A stretch of 64,000 nt of DNA from NCBI RefSeq assembly GCF_033542235.1, contig NZ_JAWRCU010000008.1:124001-188000 (forward strand). Direction: 5' to 3'. Made by a program: the position numbers and the translations under genes. The stretch comes from JAWRCU01 sp033542235 (GTDB lineage: Bacteria; Pseudomonadota; Alphaproteobacteria; Rhizobiales; Rhizobiaceae). The notes beneath the pieces were generated by a model, which saw only the letters and a program-made list of their open reading frames with translations, was not told where the DNA came from and did no database searches. Shown here one piece after another: positions 1 to 9,755 of this stretch. Numbering within the stretch: position 1 is the first letter of the stretch; each line of letters begins with the position of its first letter.

Positions 1-1
1 C

Positions 2-1309
<1,308 letters not shown>

Positions 1310-1358
1310 GTTCTTCTTGTCGCGGTTCTCATCGAGCGCCGTGACATTTCTGCGCTGC

Positions 1359-1685
1359 TCAGCTCTTGCCGGACCTCAGCCCCGCCTCGTAGGACTTCCT
1401 CGCCCAGAACGCCATTTCGTCGGGATCGTCCACCGCGCTGTCCGGCACGGTCCAGTAAGGCATGGCTACCCGTTTTCCGTGCCGCGAACCGATATAGGTC
1501 CACTGTTTGCAGCCTGCTGCCTCGAGCTCCGGCGCAAGTTCCGGATCGCCCTTGAGCATCAGTTCGCCGCGTATCTCGACTGCGATGATCACGCCTCGAT
1601 GGTAAATGCCTTTGCCACCGAACATCCGGCGGATGTCGACCGGTCCGAGCCCGGCAAAGAGATCGCTGATCGCCTCGTTGTCCAT
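1359..1685 (-). CDS. TfoX/Sxy N-terminal domain protein
   Basis: About 108 residues from the chosen Met (MDNEAISDLF), fitting a stand-alone TfoX N-terminal domain. The hallmark is the stretch RRMFGGKGIYHRG followed by the strand GELMLKG and a WTYIG-like segment. In gammaproteobacteria the two-domain TfoX regulates competence. Single-domain versions are common in rhizobia and have no settled role. An upstream in-frame start at 1721 would add 12 residues, but the sequence conserved in the family begins at 1685. It is convergent with the helicase and divergent from the GFA gene at 1783. Confidence 0.8.
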   Translation of the reverse strand: MDNEAISDLFAGLGPVDIRRMFGGKGIYHRGVIIAVEIRGELMLKGDPELAPELEAAGCKQWTYIGSRHGKRVAMPYWTVPDSAVDDPDEMAFWARKSYEAGLRSGKS

Positions 1686-1782
1686 GTCAGCAGTATGGCA
1701 GGCGTGCGCTGGCTTTGCCATTGGCCGGCGCTATGTTGGCCTCATCAACCTGCCAACACATGACAATCAGCGTGAGCCTCAA

Positions 1783-2280
1783 ATGCCGATGAAACTCGAA
1801 GGGTCGTGCCGTTGCGGAGCGGTGCGCTTCACCGTCGACAGCCATACGCCTGTCCCCTATCAACTCTGCTACTGCTCGATCTGCCGCAAGCAGCAAGGCG
1901 GCGGCGGATTCGCCATCAATCTCGGCGCTGACTCCTCGACGCTCAAGATCACCGGCAAACACAATCTCGGCGTCTATCGCGCAGAGATCGAGGACGATGA
2001 GCATGCGGTCCGCGAAGTCTCGACCGGCGAGCGCAATTTTTGTCGCAAGTGCGGTTCGGCTCTGTGGCTCTACGATCCGACCTGGCCGGAACTGGTCCAC
2101 CCCTTCGCCTCTGCAATCGATACTGAATTGCCGGAGCCGCCGCAGCGGACCCATCTCATGCTGAAATACAAGCCCTCCTGGGTCGAGCCGGACATCCGCG
2201 AGGGTGACCTGGTATTCGAGGTTTACCCCGAAGAATCGATCGCCGACTGGCACAGGAGGCACGGCCTCTGGATCGACTGA
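1783..2280 (+). CDS. GFA family protein (glutathione-dependent formaldehyde-activating enzyme-like, zinc-binding)
   Basis: A 165-residue protein with the GFA (CENP-V/GFA) fold. Cysteines C9 and C11 (SCRCG), C29, C31 and C34 (LCYCSIC) and a later FCRKCGS pair form the two expected zinc sites. The founding member adds formaldehyde to glutathione, but most homologues have no proven activity, so the substrate is open. The open frame continues upstream to 1606, but that part overlaps the divergent TfoX gene. The ATG at 1783 (MPMKLEGSCRCG) leaves the domain intact. A second in-frame ATG lies at 1789. Confidence 0.85.
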   Translation: MPMKLEGSCRCGAVRFTVDSHTPVPYQLCYCSICRKQQGGGGFAINLGADSSTLKITGKHNLGVYRAEIEDDEHAVREVSTGERNFCRKCGSALWLYDPTWPELVHPFASAIDTELPEPPQRTHLMLKYKPSWVEPDIREGDLVFEVYPEESIADWHRRHGLWID

Positions 2281-2464
2281 GGTCCATCTATAGTCTGCGG
2301 ATCAAATTCGTCCAAAAACCGCTAACGCCTTTCGTTGACGAGGCCCTTCGGTTCGGTCCGATGCGCTATAGCTTTTTGCAGCCAAGTGGAATCACTTGGC
2401 GCTGCACAAATGCGGCAAAAACAAACTGATAGAGGGCTAGCCCGGTTCTGTCCGACGTCAGCTG

Positions 2465-2725
2465 CTAAGATGCGGATTGGCCGCCGCTCTCTTCCTCGAA
2501 AGTGACTGCAACATCCGCATTTGCAGAAAGGCGAACCCTGTCGCCCTCGATCTCAGCGACAAGGCTGAGGGGAACGAAATGATGGTGGCCTTTGTGGTGG
2601 CCCTCTCCGCTGTCCGCCTTGGTCAGCTTGATGCGGTCGCCCTCGACGCGGTCGACTTTACCGACATGGACGCCGTCCGCGCCGATGACTTCCATATGCT
2701 CCTTGATGTTGGCGGCATCAGCCAT
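2465..2725 (-). CDS. DUF2171 domain protein (PRC-barrel-like)
   Basis: A small soluble 86-residue protein. It has a DUF2171 core: a short helix then MEVIGADGVHVGKVDRVEGDRIKL, a His-rich GHHKGHHHFVPLSLV segment and a final strand pair ending in an acidic/Ser tail. The His cluster could bind metal, which is inference only. Such proteins are common in rhizobia and often stress-related, with no defined biochemical role. It lies downstream of sufA on the same strand with a 91-base gap, so co-transcription is possible. Confidence 0.72.
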   Translation of the reverse strand: MADAANIKEHMEVIGADGVHVGKVDRVEGDRIKLTKADSGEGHHKGHHHFVPLSLVAEIEGDRVRLSANADVAVTFEEESGGQSAS

Positions 2726-2816
2726 GGTGGCCTCCTCTGGTTGGCTCCTGATAACGGAGGAAACCAGCTAAGGATGCATGGCCACGGCCAGCGGAGCGAA
2801 TAAATTCGGCCAGGCC

Positions 2817-3203
2817 TCAGGCCGCGCCGACGGCTCGCGCCTCGGCAAGCGCCTTGAGATCGGCAGGCTTCAGCTCGACGGACTCGCCACAGCCGCAAGC
2901 CGAGCTCTGGTTCGGATTGCGGAACGTGAAACCGGTCCTCAGCGTCGTTACCTCGAAATCCATCTCGGTGCCGAGCAGGAACAGCGCTGCCTCCGGTGCG
3001 ACATAGACATGAGCACCGTCGCGTTCGATGTGGTCGTCCTTCGGATTCGGGTCCGTGACGAGGTCGACCGTGTATTCCATTCCGGCGCACCCGCCCTTCT
3101 TGATACCAAGCCGTATACCTTGCGCATTGTCGCGGGTTGCAACGATCTCGCGCACCCGCGTAGCGGCCCTCTCGGTCATCGTGATGACGGCGAAGCGTCC
3201 CAT
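2817..3203 (-). CDS. sufA: A-type Fe-S cluster carrier SufA
   Basis: HesB/IscA-type protein of 128 residues that carries Fe-S clusters from the SufBCD scaffold to apo-enzymes. The three cluster-ligating cysteines are visible: one in KKGGCAGMEY and two in the C-terminal CGCGESV. The start is set at the ATG at 3203 (MGRFAV), because a GGAG lies six bases upstream; an ATG at 3215 would add four residues. In related rhizobia sufA is the last gene of the suf operon. Here it is separated from sufT by an oppositely oriented DUF1236 gene, so it must use its own promoter or readthrough. Confidence 0.9.
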   Translation of the reverse strand: MGRFAVITMTERAATRVREIVATRDNAQGIRLGIKKGGCAGMEYTVDLVTDPNPKDDHIERDGAHVYVAPEAALFLLGTEMDFEVTTLRTGFTFRNPNQSSACGCGESVELKPADLKALAEARAVGAA

Positions 3204-3245
3204 ACCTTGCTCCATTGCACACGGGTTAAAGGCCCGCGGAAAGAT

Positions 3246-3267
3246 CCTGCCTTAAAATGGTGAATAA
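3246..3267. promoter_or_regulatory. Possible shared control motif upstream of sufA
   Basis: The segment contains CCTTAAAATGGTGAATAA on the plus strand. It resembles the imperfect palindrome CTCCATTTTAAAGGAG upstream of sufB (9595-9610) when read in the opposite direction; both share CCATTTTAA followed by GG. It sits about 45-65 bases upstream of the sufA start, a suitable place for an operator. No regulator is assigned. Confidence 0.2.
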
Positions 3268-3391
3268 TCGCGACCTACGCAACCCTGCGATCTCGCAAGC
3301 TGTGCAGCTGATGCAACATATCAAACCGAGCATATTGGAACACATGGCTCGCCGTTTCGTTGATCCCAGGATTTTCAACGAGGAGATGACC

Positions 3392-3715
3392 ATGAAAACC
3401 CGACTTTTGCCCACCATTACGGGCTTTCTGCTTCTGGCAGGTACCGGAGTGGCGGCGGCCGAGGATATCGTGATCACACCGGAACAGGACACTGTGATCC
3501 GCGAATACGTCGTTAAGGAGCACGTCGAGCCTGTAGCGCCTCCGCCGGATTTCGACGTGACCGTCGGTGCGACGGTTCCGGAGGCTGTCGAAATCCGTCC
3601 CCTGAACGTGCCCCAAGTCGAGACTCGATATGACTATGTGATTCTCGATAACCGTACGGTCCTCGTCGATCCTGGCACCCGCAGGATCGTGCACATCATC
3701 GGCTCAGAAGAGTAG
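3392..3715 (+). CDS. DUF1236-type secreted small protein
   Basis: A 107-residue protein with a cleavable signal peptide (MKTRLLPTITGFLLLAGTGVAAA, shown here as the first ~22 residues ending AAA-E). The mature part carries VREYVVKEHVEPV-like and VVLVDP-type strands typical of DUF1236 proteins, which are common in Rhizobiales and functionally uncharacterised. The start at 3392 is preceded at six bases by AGGAG (3381-3385). The open frame extends back to 3257 but that part lacks signal-peptide character. The gene is inserted on the opposite strand between sufT and sufA. Confidence 0.75.
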   Translation: MKTRLLPTITGFLLLAGTGVAAAEDIVITPEQDTVIREYVVKEHVEPVAPPPDFDVTVGATVPEAVEIRPLNVPQVETRYDYVILDNRTVLVDPGTRRIVHIIGSEE

Positions 3716-3751
3716 TCTCACGCGGCGGGTGCCTCGATCGGCGCCCGCCGC

Positions 3752-4147
3752 CTAATACCAGCCGACCGCGATCCGGGCTTCTTCCGACATTCGGTCGGGC
3801 GTCCATGGCGGATCGAACACCATATTCACCTCAACGTCCGAAACGCCTTCGACAGCGCAGACCGCATTCTGCACCCAGCCAGGCATCTCGCCCGCCACCG
3901 GGCAGCCGGGCGCGGTAAGGGTCATGTCGATCTTCACCGTACGGTCATCCTCGATATCGACCTTGTAGACCAGTCCGAGCTCGTAGATATCGGCCGGAAT
4001 CTCAGGGTCGTAGACCGTCTTTAGTGCGGCGACGATGTCGTCGGTCAGCCGGGCTACCTCTTCGGGCGGAATGGCCGAGGCAGCAAATTGCGGCTTCGCG
4101 CCGTCTTCGACGGCTGCGGTTTCTGGATTCGCGTTTGCGTCTTCCAT
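3752..4147 (-). CDS. sufT: SUF system assembly protein SufT/SufX (DUF59, MIP18 family)
   Basis: A 131-residue protein whose C-terminal ~100 residues are a MIP18/DUF59 domain with the conserved DPEIPADIYELGLVY and TLTAPGCPVAGEMP segments; the Cys in the latter is the conserved reactive or ligand residue. SufT proteins aid Fe-S cluster maturation or insertion. The start at 4147 lies five bases after the sufS stop, so the two are co-transcribed and probably translationally coupled. A longer frame to 4285 runs inside sufS and is rejected. Confidence 0.9.
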   Translation of the reverse strand: MEDANANPETAAVEDGAKPQFAASAIPPEEVARLTDDIVAALKTVYDPEIPADIYELGLVYKVDIEDDRTVKIDMTLTAPGCPVAGEMPGWVQNAVCAVEGVSDVEVNMVFDPPWTPDRMSEEARIAVGWY

Positions 4148-4152
4148 GATGG

Positions 4153-5391
4153 TCACCCGAAAAATTTGCGCGCCTTCTCCAGCGCCTCGGCGAGAGCATC
4201 GATCTCCGCGCGCGTGTTGTACATGCCGAAGGACGCGCGGCATGTCGAGGTGGTGCCGAACCGTGAGAGCAACGGCTGTGCGCAATGCGTTCCGGCGCGC
4301 ACGGCAACACCCGAACGATCGATCACCATCGAGACATCGTGCGGATGGACGCCCTCCAGATTGAAGGCGACGATGGCGCCCTTGTCCGGCGCGTCACCAT
4401 AGATGCGCAGCGAGTTGATCGAGCGCAACCGCTCATGGGCGTAGGCCTTGAGGCCGGCCTCATGCGCAGCGATGCGCTCGCGGCCGACCTTCTCCATATA
4501 GTCGAGCGCTGCCCCGAGCCCGATCGCCTGGACGATCGGCGGCGTGCCCGCCTCGAAACGATGGGGCGGATCATTATAGGTGACGTTATCCTCCGTCACC
4601 TCGAAGATCATCTCGCCGCCGCCGTGGAAGGGACGCATTACTTCCAGCATCTCCTTGCGGCCGTAGAGCACGCCTATGCCGCTCGGCCCGTATACCTTGT
4701 GGCCGGTGAAGGCGAAGAAATCGCAGCCGAGGTCCTGGACGTCGATCGGCATGTGAACGGCGCTCTGGCTGCCGTCGACGAGGACCGGAATGCCGCGCGC
4801 GTGGGCGATGCGAACGATTTCCTTGATCGGTGTCACTGTGCCGAGCACGTTCGACATTTGCGTGATGGCGACGAGCTTCGTGCGATCCGTCAGCTTCTTC
4901 TCGAACTCCTCGATGTGGAAGATGCCGTCGTCGTCGACAGGCGCCCATACGAGCTTCGCGCCTTGCCGCTCGCGAATGAAATGCCACGGCACTATGTTGG
5001 AATGGTGCTCCATGATCGAGAGCACGATCTCATCGCCTTCGCCGATCCGCGGCATCCCCCAGCCATAGGCGACCAGGTTGATCGCAGACGTCGTATTGGA
5101 CGTGAAGACGATCTCTTCGGTGCTGGGGGCGTTGAGGAAACGGCGCACGGTTTCGCGCGCTTTTTCATACGCGTCGGTTGCGGCATTCGACAGGAAATGC
5201 AGGCCGCGGTGAACGTTGGCGTATTCTTCCGCATAAGCGTGATTGACCGCGTCGAGCACTGCCTTCGGCTTCTGCGCTGAGGCGCCATTGTCCAGATAAA
5301 CGAGCGGCTTGCCGTAGACGCTGCGGGCGAGGATCGGGAAGTCGCGGCGGATCGCCTCAACATCATAGCCGTTGGCAGGGGTGTCAAGCAT
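4153..5391 (-). CDS. sufS: SufS-type cysteine desulfurase
   Basis: Group II cysteine desulfurase (412 residues) that removes sulfur from cysteine as an enzyme persulfide for cluster assembly. The PLP lysine lies in FTGHKVYGPSGIG, the PLP aspartate region is VLVDGSQ, and the catalytic cysteine is in RAGTHCAQP near the C terminus, as in SufS rather than IscS. Its first codons overlap the VOC gene stop by eight bases and it is followed at five bases by sufT. In Agrobacterium-type naming it is sufS1. No SufE gene is seen here, so the sulfur acceptor is unknown from this window. Confidence 0.95.
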   Translation of the reverse strand: MLDTPANGYDVEAIRRDFPILARSVYGKPLVYLDNGASAQKPKAVLDAVNHAYAEEYANVHRGLHFLSNAATDAYEKARETVRRFLNAPSTEEIVFTSNTTSAINLVAYGWGMPRIGEGDEIVLSIMEHHSNIVPWHFIRERQGAKLVWAPVDDDGIFHIEEFEKKLTDRTKLVAITQMSNVLGTVTPIKEIVRIAHARGIPVLVDGSQSAVHMPIDVQDLGCDFFAFTGHKVYGPSGIGVLYGRKEMLEVMRPFHGGGEMIFEVTEDNVTYNDPPHRFEAGTPPIVQAIGLGAALDYMEKVGRERIAAHEAGLKAYAHERLRSINSLRIYGDAPDKGAIVAFNLEGVHPHDVSMVIDRSGVAVRAGTHCAQPLLSRFGTTSTCRASFGMYNTRAEIDALAEALEKARKFFG

Positions 5392-5770
5392 CGTAGCTGA
5401 TGAACTCCATCAGCGACCCGTCCGGATCGCGGAAATATACGCTAGCCCCGTCGCCTTTTGCGCCATAGCGGGCAATCGGCCCCAGCTCGATCTCCACACC
5501 CTCGGCTTCCAGGTGGCGTCGTGCGTGTTCGATCGGTCCGTGCCAGCGGAAGCAAAGGTCGCTGTTGCCCGGAGCGACTGGAATGCGAGCGAGCGGATCG
5601 CCCTTCTTGTCGGGGCCATGAACATTGAGCTGCTGCTCGCCCAGCCGAAACACCCAGCCGCCGCCCTTCGCCGGGACGGCCTCGGCGCCGATCACGCGTG
5701 TGTAGAAATCCACCGCCCTCTCCCAATCGGAGACGTGGATCACGCAGTGGTCGAGGCTTGTTCTAGCCAT
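5384..5770 (-). CDS. VOC superfamily (glyoxalase/bleomycin-resistance-like) protein within the suf operon
   Basis: A 128-residue single-domain VOC protein with two beta-alpha-beta-beta-beta units: LDHCVIHVSDWERAVDFYT and later VYFRDPDGSLMEFISYD. The first-strand His and the Glu of SLMEF are the usual metal ligands. The start at 5770 (MARTSLDH) overlaps the sufD stop within the sequence ATGGCTAG, and the stop overlaps the sufS start by eight bases, so it is locked into the operon by coupled translation. The substrate is unknown. An upstream frame start at 5791 would lie inside sufD. Confidence 0.85.
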   Translation of the reverse strand: MARTSLDHCVIHVSDWERAVDFYTRVIGAEAVPAKGGGWVFRLGEQQLNVHGPDKKGDPLARIPVAPGNSDLCFRWHGPIEHARRHLEAEGVEIELGPIARYGAKGDGASVYFRDPDGSLMEFISYDA

Positions 5771-7031
5771 GCGCTGCGAACCAATCTCCAAGCACGCCCT
5801 CCAACGCGTCGACGATGGGCTCCTCGTCCAGTTCCTCGATGACTTCGGCGAGGAAGGCCTTGACCAACAGCCCGCGCGCCGCCTTCTCGTCGATGCCGCG
5901 CGACATCAGATAGAAGAGATGATTGCTGTCGATCTCGGTGACCGTCGCACCATGGCCGCACTGCACGTCGTCGGCGAAGATCTCCAGCTCCGGCTTGGTC
6001 GAGAACTCACCCTCGTCGGAAAGCAGCAGCGTATTGCAGGCCATCTTGGCGTCGGTCTTCTGCGCCCTCTGGTGCACGTTGATGCGCCCCTGGAAGACCC
6101 CGCGCGCCTTGCCCGTCACCACGTTGCGCACGACTTCCGTCGAATTCGTATGCGCCGCGGCGTGGTCGAGGGTCATCGTGACGTCGGTATGCGTGTCGCC
6201 GGAGAGCAGGTTGACCCCGCGCAGGGTGAAGACACCGCCCTCGCCTTTTGCGGCAACGCGAATTTCCTGTCGCACCAGCCTGCCGCCGGCATTCATGACG
6301 AACAGCGTCAATTTGGCGTTCTTGCCAAGCTCGGCATTGAACTGGCCGAGATGGGTGGCACCTTCCGCATGATCCTGGACGATCAGCCAGCTGACATCGG
6401 CATCGTCACCTAGGATCAGGTGGCTGACCGAGCTCACCAGGGCAGCGCCGCCGCCGGTCTGGCGTTCGACGATCGTCGCCTTAGCCCCGGCGCCGACGCG
6501 GACCGGCAGACGGACATGCACCTGCCCGCCATCCTGGACGTTCTGCACCTCTATGGGGCTTTCCAAAATGGCACCGGCCTCGATGTCGAGGAAGAAACCG
6601 TCCGCGACGAAGGCGGCATTGATCGCGCCGACCGCATCGTCCGTGCCGCGCAGCTCGAGCGCCGGCGCGAAGCTTCCGTCCTGCAGCATCTCCTCGAGCC
6701 GCTTCACGCCGACGCCTTCGATCGAGACGGTACGCTTGGCGGCAACGCCGTTGAGCACCGGCAGCACCGACGAGCCCGCAATCAGGGGGTCGACGGACTT
6801 GGCGACCTTCGACGCGTCGAAAGCGGGCACGGCGTTCAGCAGACGCCTGAGATCGGTGTAATGCCAGGCTTCGACGCGCCGCGTCGGCAGTCCTGCCTTC
6901 AGCGACTCGATGGCGTTGTCGCGCTTCACCGCGATCGCCGCATCACCGGGCAGGTTCGAGAGCCGCTCCCCGAAGGCATCGATCAGGGCCGTTTCAGCAG
7001 CCGTGAGCGGAGGTTTGATCTGCACGTTCAT
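5763..7031 (-). CDS. sufD: SufD, Fe-S cluster scaffold subunit
   Basis: SufD (422 residues) is the beta-helix partner of SufB in the SufBC2D scaffold complex in the cytoplasm. The C-terminal SufBD core is clear: NSTEVVRNVVTGKARGVFQGRI, KTDAKMACNTLLLSDEGE, and ATVTEIDSNHLFYLMSRG. The start is set at ATG 7031 (MNVQIKPP) rather than the GTG at 7040, because AGGTGA, formed partly from the sufC stop, lies just upstream of 7031. It overlaps the following VOC gene by eight bases. Confidence 0.94.
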   Translation of the reverse strand: MNVQIKPPLTAAETALIDAFGERLSNLPGDAAIAVKRDNAIESLKAGLPTRRVEAWHYTDLRRLLNAVPAFDASKVAKSVDPLIAGSSVLPVLNGVAAKRTVSIEGVGVKRLEEMLQDGSFAPALELRGTDDAVGAINAAFVADGFFLDIEAGAILESPIEVQNVQDGGQVHVRLPVRVGAGAKATIVERQTGGGAALVSSVSHLILGDDADVSWLIVQDHAEGATHLGQFNAELGKNAKLTLFVMNAGGRLVRQEIRVAAKGEGGVFTLRGVNLLSGDTHTDVTMTLDHAAAHTNSTEVVRNVVTGKARGVFQGRINVHQRAQKTDAKMACNTLLLSDEGEFSTKPELEIFADDVQCGHGATVTEIDSNHLFYLMSRGIDEKAARGLLVKAFLAEVIEELDEEPIVDALEGVLGDWFAAHG

Positions 7032-7040
7032 GGTGGTCAC

Positions 7041-7796
7041 CTAAGCCGCCTCGCCGACAAGGTTTGCATAGCCGCTTGCCTCGAGTTCCAGCGCTAGCTC
7101 CTTGTCGCCCGACTTCACCACCTGACCCTTGAAGAGCACATGCACGGAGTCCGGGACGATATATTGCAGGAGCCGCTGGTAATGCGTGATGACGATGATC
7201 GAGCGGTCAGGCGAGCGCAGTGCATTGACGCCCTCGGCTACGATCTTCAGCGCATCGATGTCGAGGCCGGAGTCGGTCTCGTCGAGCACGCAGAGCTTCG
7301 GCTCGAGCAGCTTCATCTGCAGGATCTCGGCGCGCTTCTTCTCGCCGCCTGAGAAGCCGACATTGAGCGGCCGCTTCAGCATGGCCATGTCCATGTTGAG
7401 GGCTTCGGCCCCTTGCTTCACCTTCTTCAGGAGGTCGGGAATCTTCAGTTCCGGCTCGCCTCGCGCCTTGCGCTGCGCGTTGAGCGCCACCTTGAGAAAC
7501 TCCATCGTGGGCACGCCGGGAATTTCGAGAGGGTACTGGAAGGCCAGGAAGATGCCTGCAGTTGCCCGCTCGGCCGGATCCATTTCGAGGATCGAATGAC
7601 CGTTGAAGAGGATGTCGCCCTCGGTAACCTCGTAATCCTCGCGACCGGCAAGGATATAGGACAGCGTCGATTTGCCGGAGCCGTTCGGCCCCATGATGGC
7701 GGCCACTTCGCCATCCCTCACCGTCAGGTTCAGCCCGCGGATGATCTCGGTCCCGTCTTCGACGATGCGGGCATGGAGGTTCCTGATTTCAAGCAT
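7041..7796 (-). CDS. sufC: SufC, ABC-type ATPase of the Fe-S scaffold complex
   Basis: SufC (251 residues) is the soluble ATPase that drives conformational change in SufBCD. It has Walker A GPNGSGKST, the signature FSGGEKKRAEI, the Walker B region CVLDETDSGLDID and an H-loop in IVITHYQRLL. Length and motifs match canonical SufC. There is a nine-base gap to the chosen sufD start and a 29-base gap to the small ORF at 7826-7972. Confidence 0.96.
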   Translation of the reverse strand: MLEIRNLHARIVEDGTEIIRGLNLTVRDGEVAAIMGPNGSGKSTLSYILAGREDYEVTEGDILFNGHSILEMDPAERATAGIFLAFQYPLEIPGVPTMEFLKVALNAQRKARGEPELKIPDLLKKVKQGAEALNMDMAMLKRPLNVGFSGGEKKRAEILQMKLLEPKLCVLDETDSGLDIDALKIVAEGVNALRSPDRSIIVITHYQRLLQYIVPDSVHVLFKGQVVKSGDKELALELEASGYANLVGEAA

Positions 7797-7825
7797 TTTT
7801 CTTAGTTCTCACGACTTTGCGTAAT

Positions 7826-7968
7826 CTACTTCACGAGAGCGAGCAGCATCGCTCCGACGAATCTCATTCCAGCTAGCGCCAATTGAAGCCAGTCGAACAA
7901 ATCCACCCACCGTCCCGCACGTTCCATCCGCTCGCGCAGATAGACATGGCGACGTTTGGGTTCCTTGC

Positions 7969-7972
<4 letters not shown>
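7826..7972 (-). CDS. Small 48-codon ORF between sufB and sufC
   Basis: A GTG-started 48-residue frame that overlaps the sufB stop by four bases (GTGA) and ends 29 bases before sufC. The predicted peptide begins VSKEPKRRHVYLRERMERAG, strongly basic, and ends in a hydrophobic, possibly amphipathic or membrane-associated segment (MRFVGAMLLALVK). The GTGA overlap and fully spaced position favour a real gene over chance, but short length means coding status is not proven. I recognise no named family. Confidence 0.55.
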
Positions 7973-9483
<1,511 letters not shown>

Positions 9484-9559
9484 ATGCGTTCTCCATCCTC
9501 GCCGGGGTCAAGGCCCGGCAGTCTTCAAACTATGGCACCGCCGCGACGGCGTGGCCCTC

Positions 9560-9610
9560 ATATAGTGCAGCCCGGCTCAAACTTCACCCGGTTACTCCAT
9601 TTTAAAGGAG
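9560..9610 (-). promoter_or_regulatory. Candidate internal promoter and palindromic operator upstream of sufB
   Basis: On the minus strand the hexamer CTATAT (9560-9565), like an alphaproteobacterial -10 box, lies about 77 bases before the sufB ATG. The imperfect palindrome CTCCATTTTAAAGGAG (9595-9610) covers the region about 30-45 bases further upstream, where a regulator could block RNA polymerase. No convincing -35 box is visible. Confidence 0.3.
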
Positions 9611-9658
9611 CAAAAACCGCACCAATTCCGCGGCCTTGTGGCCGCATGCCGCATCTGG

Positions 9659-9692
9659 AGCAGGATGAATGCAGTAGGTCATTCGTCCTGCT
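9659..9692. repeat. Hairpin repeat, first of a pair between sufS2 and sufB
   Basis: AGCAGGATGAAT (9659-9670) pairs with ATTCGTCCTGCT (9681-9692) with one wobble and a ten-base loop. It lies just beside a second hairpin at 9711-9755. Paired palindromes of this kind are frequent intergenic repeats in Mesorhizobium-like genomes. Confidence 0.55.
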
Positions 9693-9710
9693 TCAGCCTT
9701 TGTTTCTAAC

Positions 9711-9755
9711 AGCATGATCTTGCCCGAAAAGTCTGCAACTTTTCGGGATCATGCT
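9711..9755. repeat. Long hairpin directly after the sufS2 stop codon
   Basis: AGCATGATC (9711-9719) pairs with GATCATGCT (9747-9755), and CCCGAAAAGT (9723-9732) pairs with ACTTTTCGGG (9738-9747), giving a near-perfect stem with a five-base loop. It abuts the sufS2 stop at 9756-9758 and could protect the transcript end or attenuate readthrough into sufB. There is no T-run, so a classical terminator is unlikely. The sequence type (GCATGATC...CGAAAAG) is a recurring rhizobial intergenic repeat. Confidence 0.6.
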
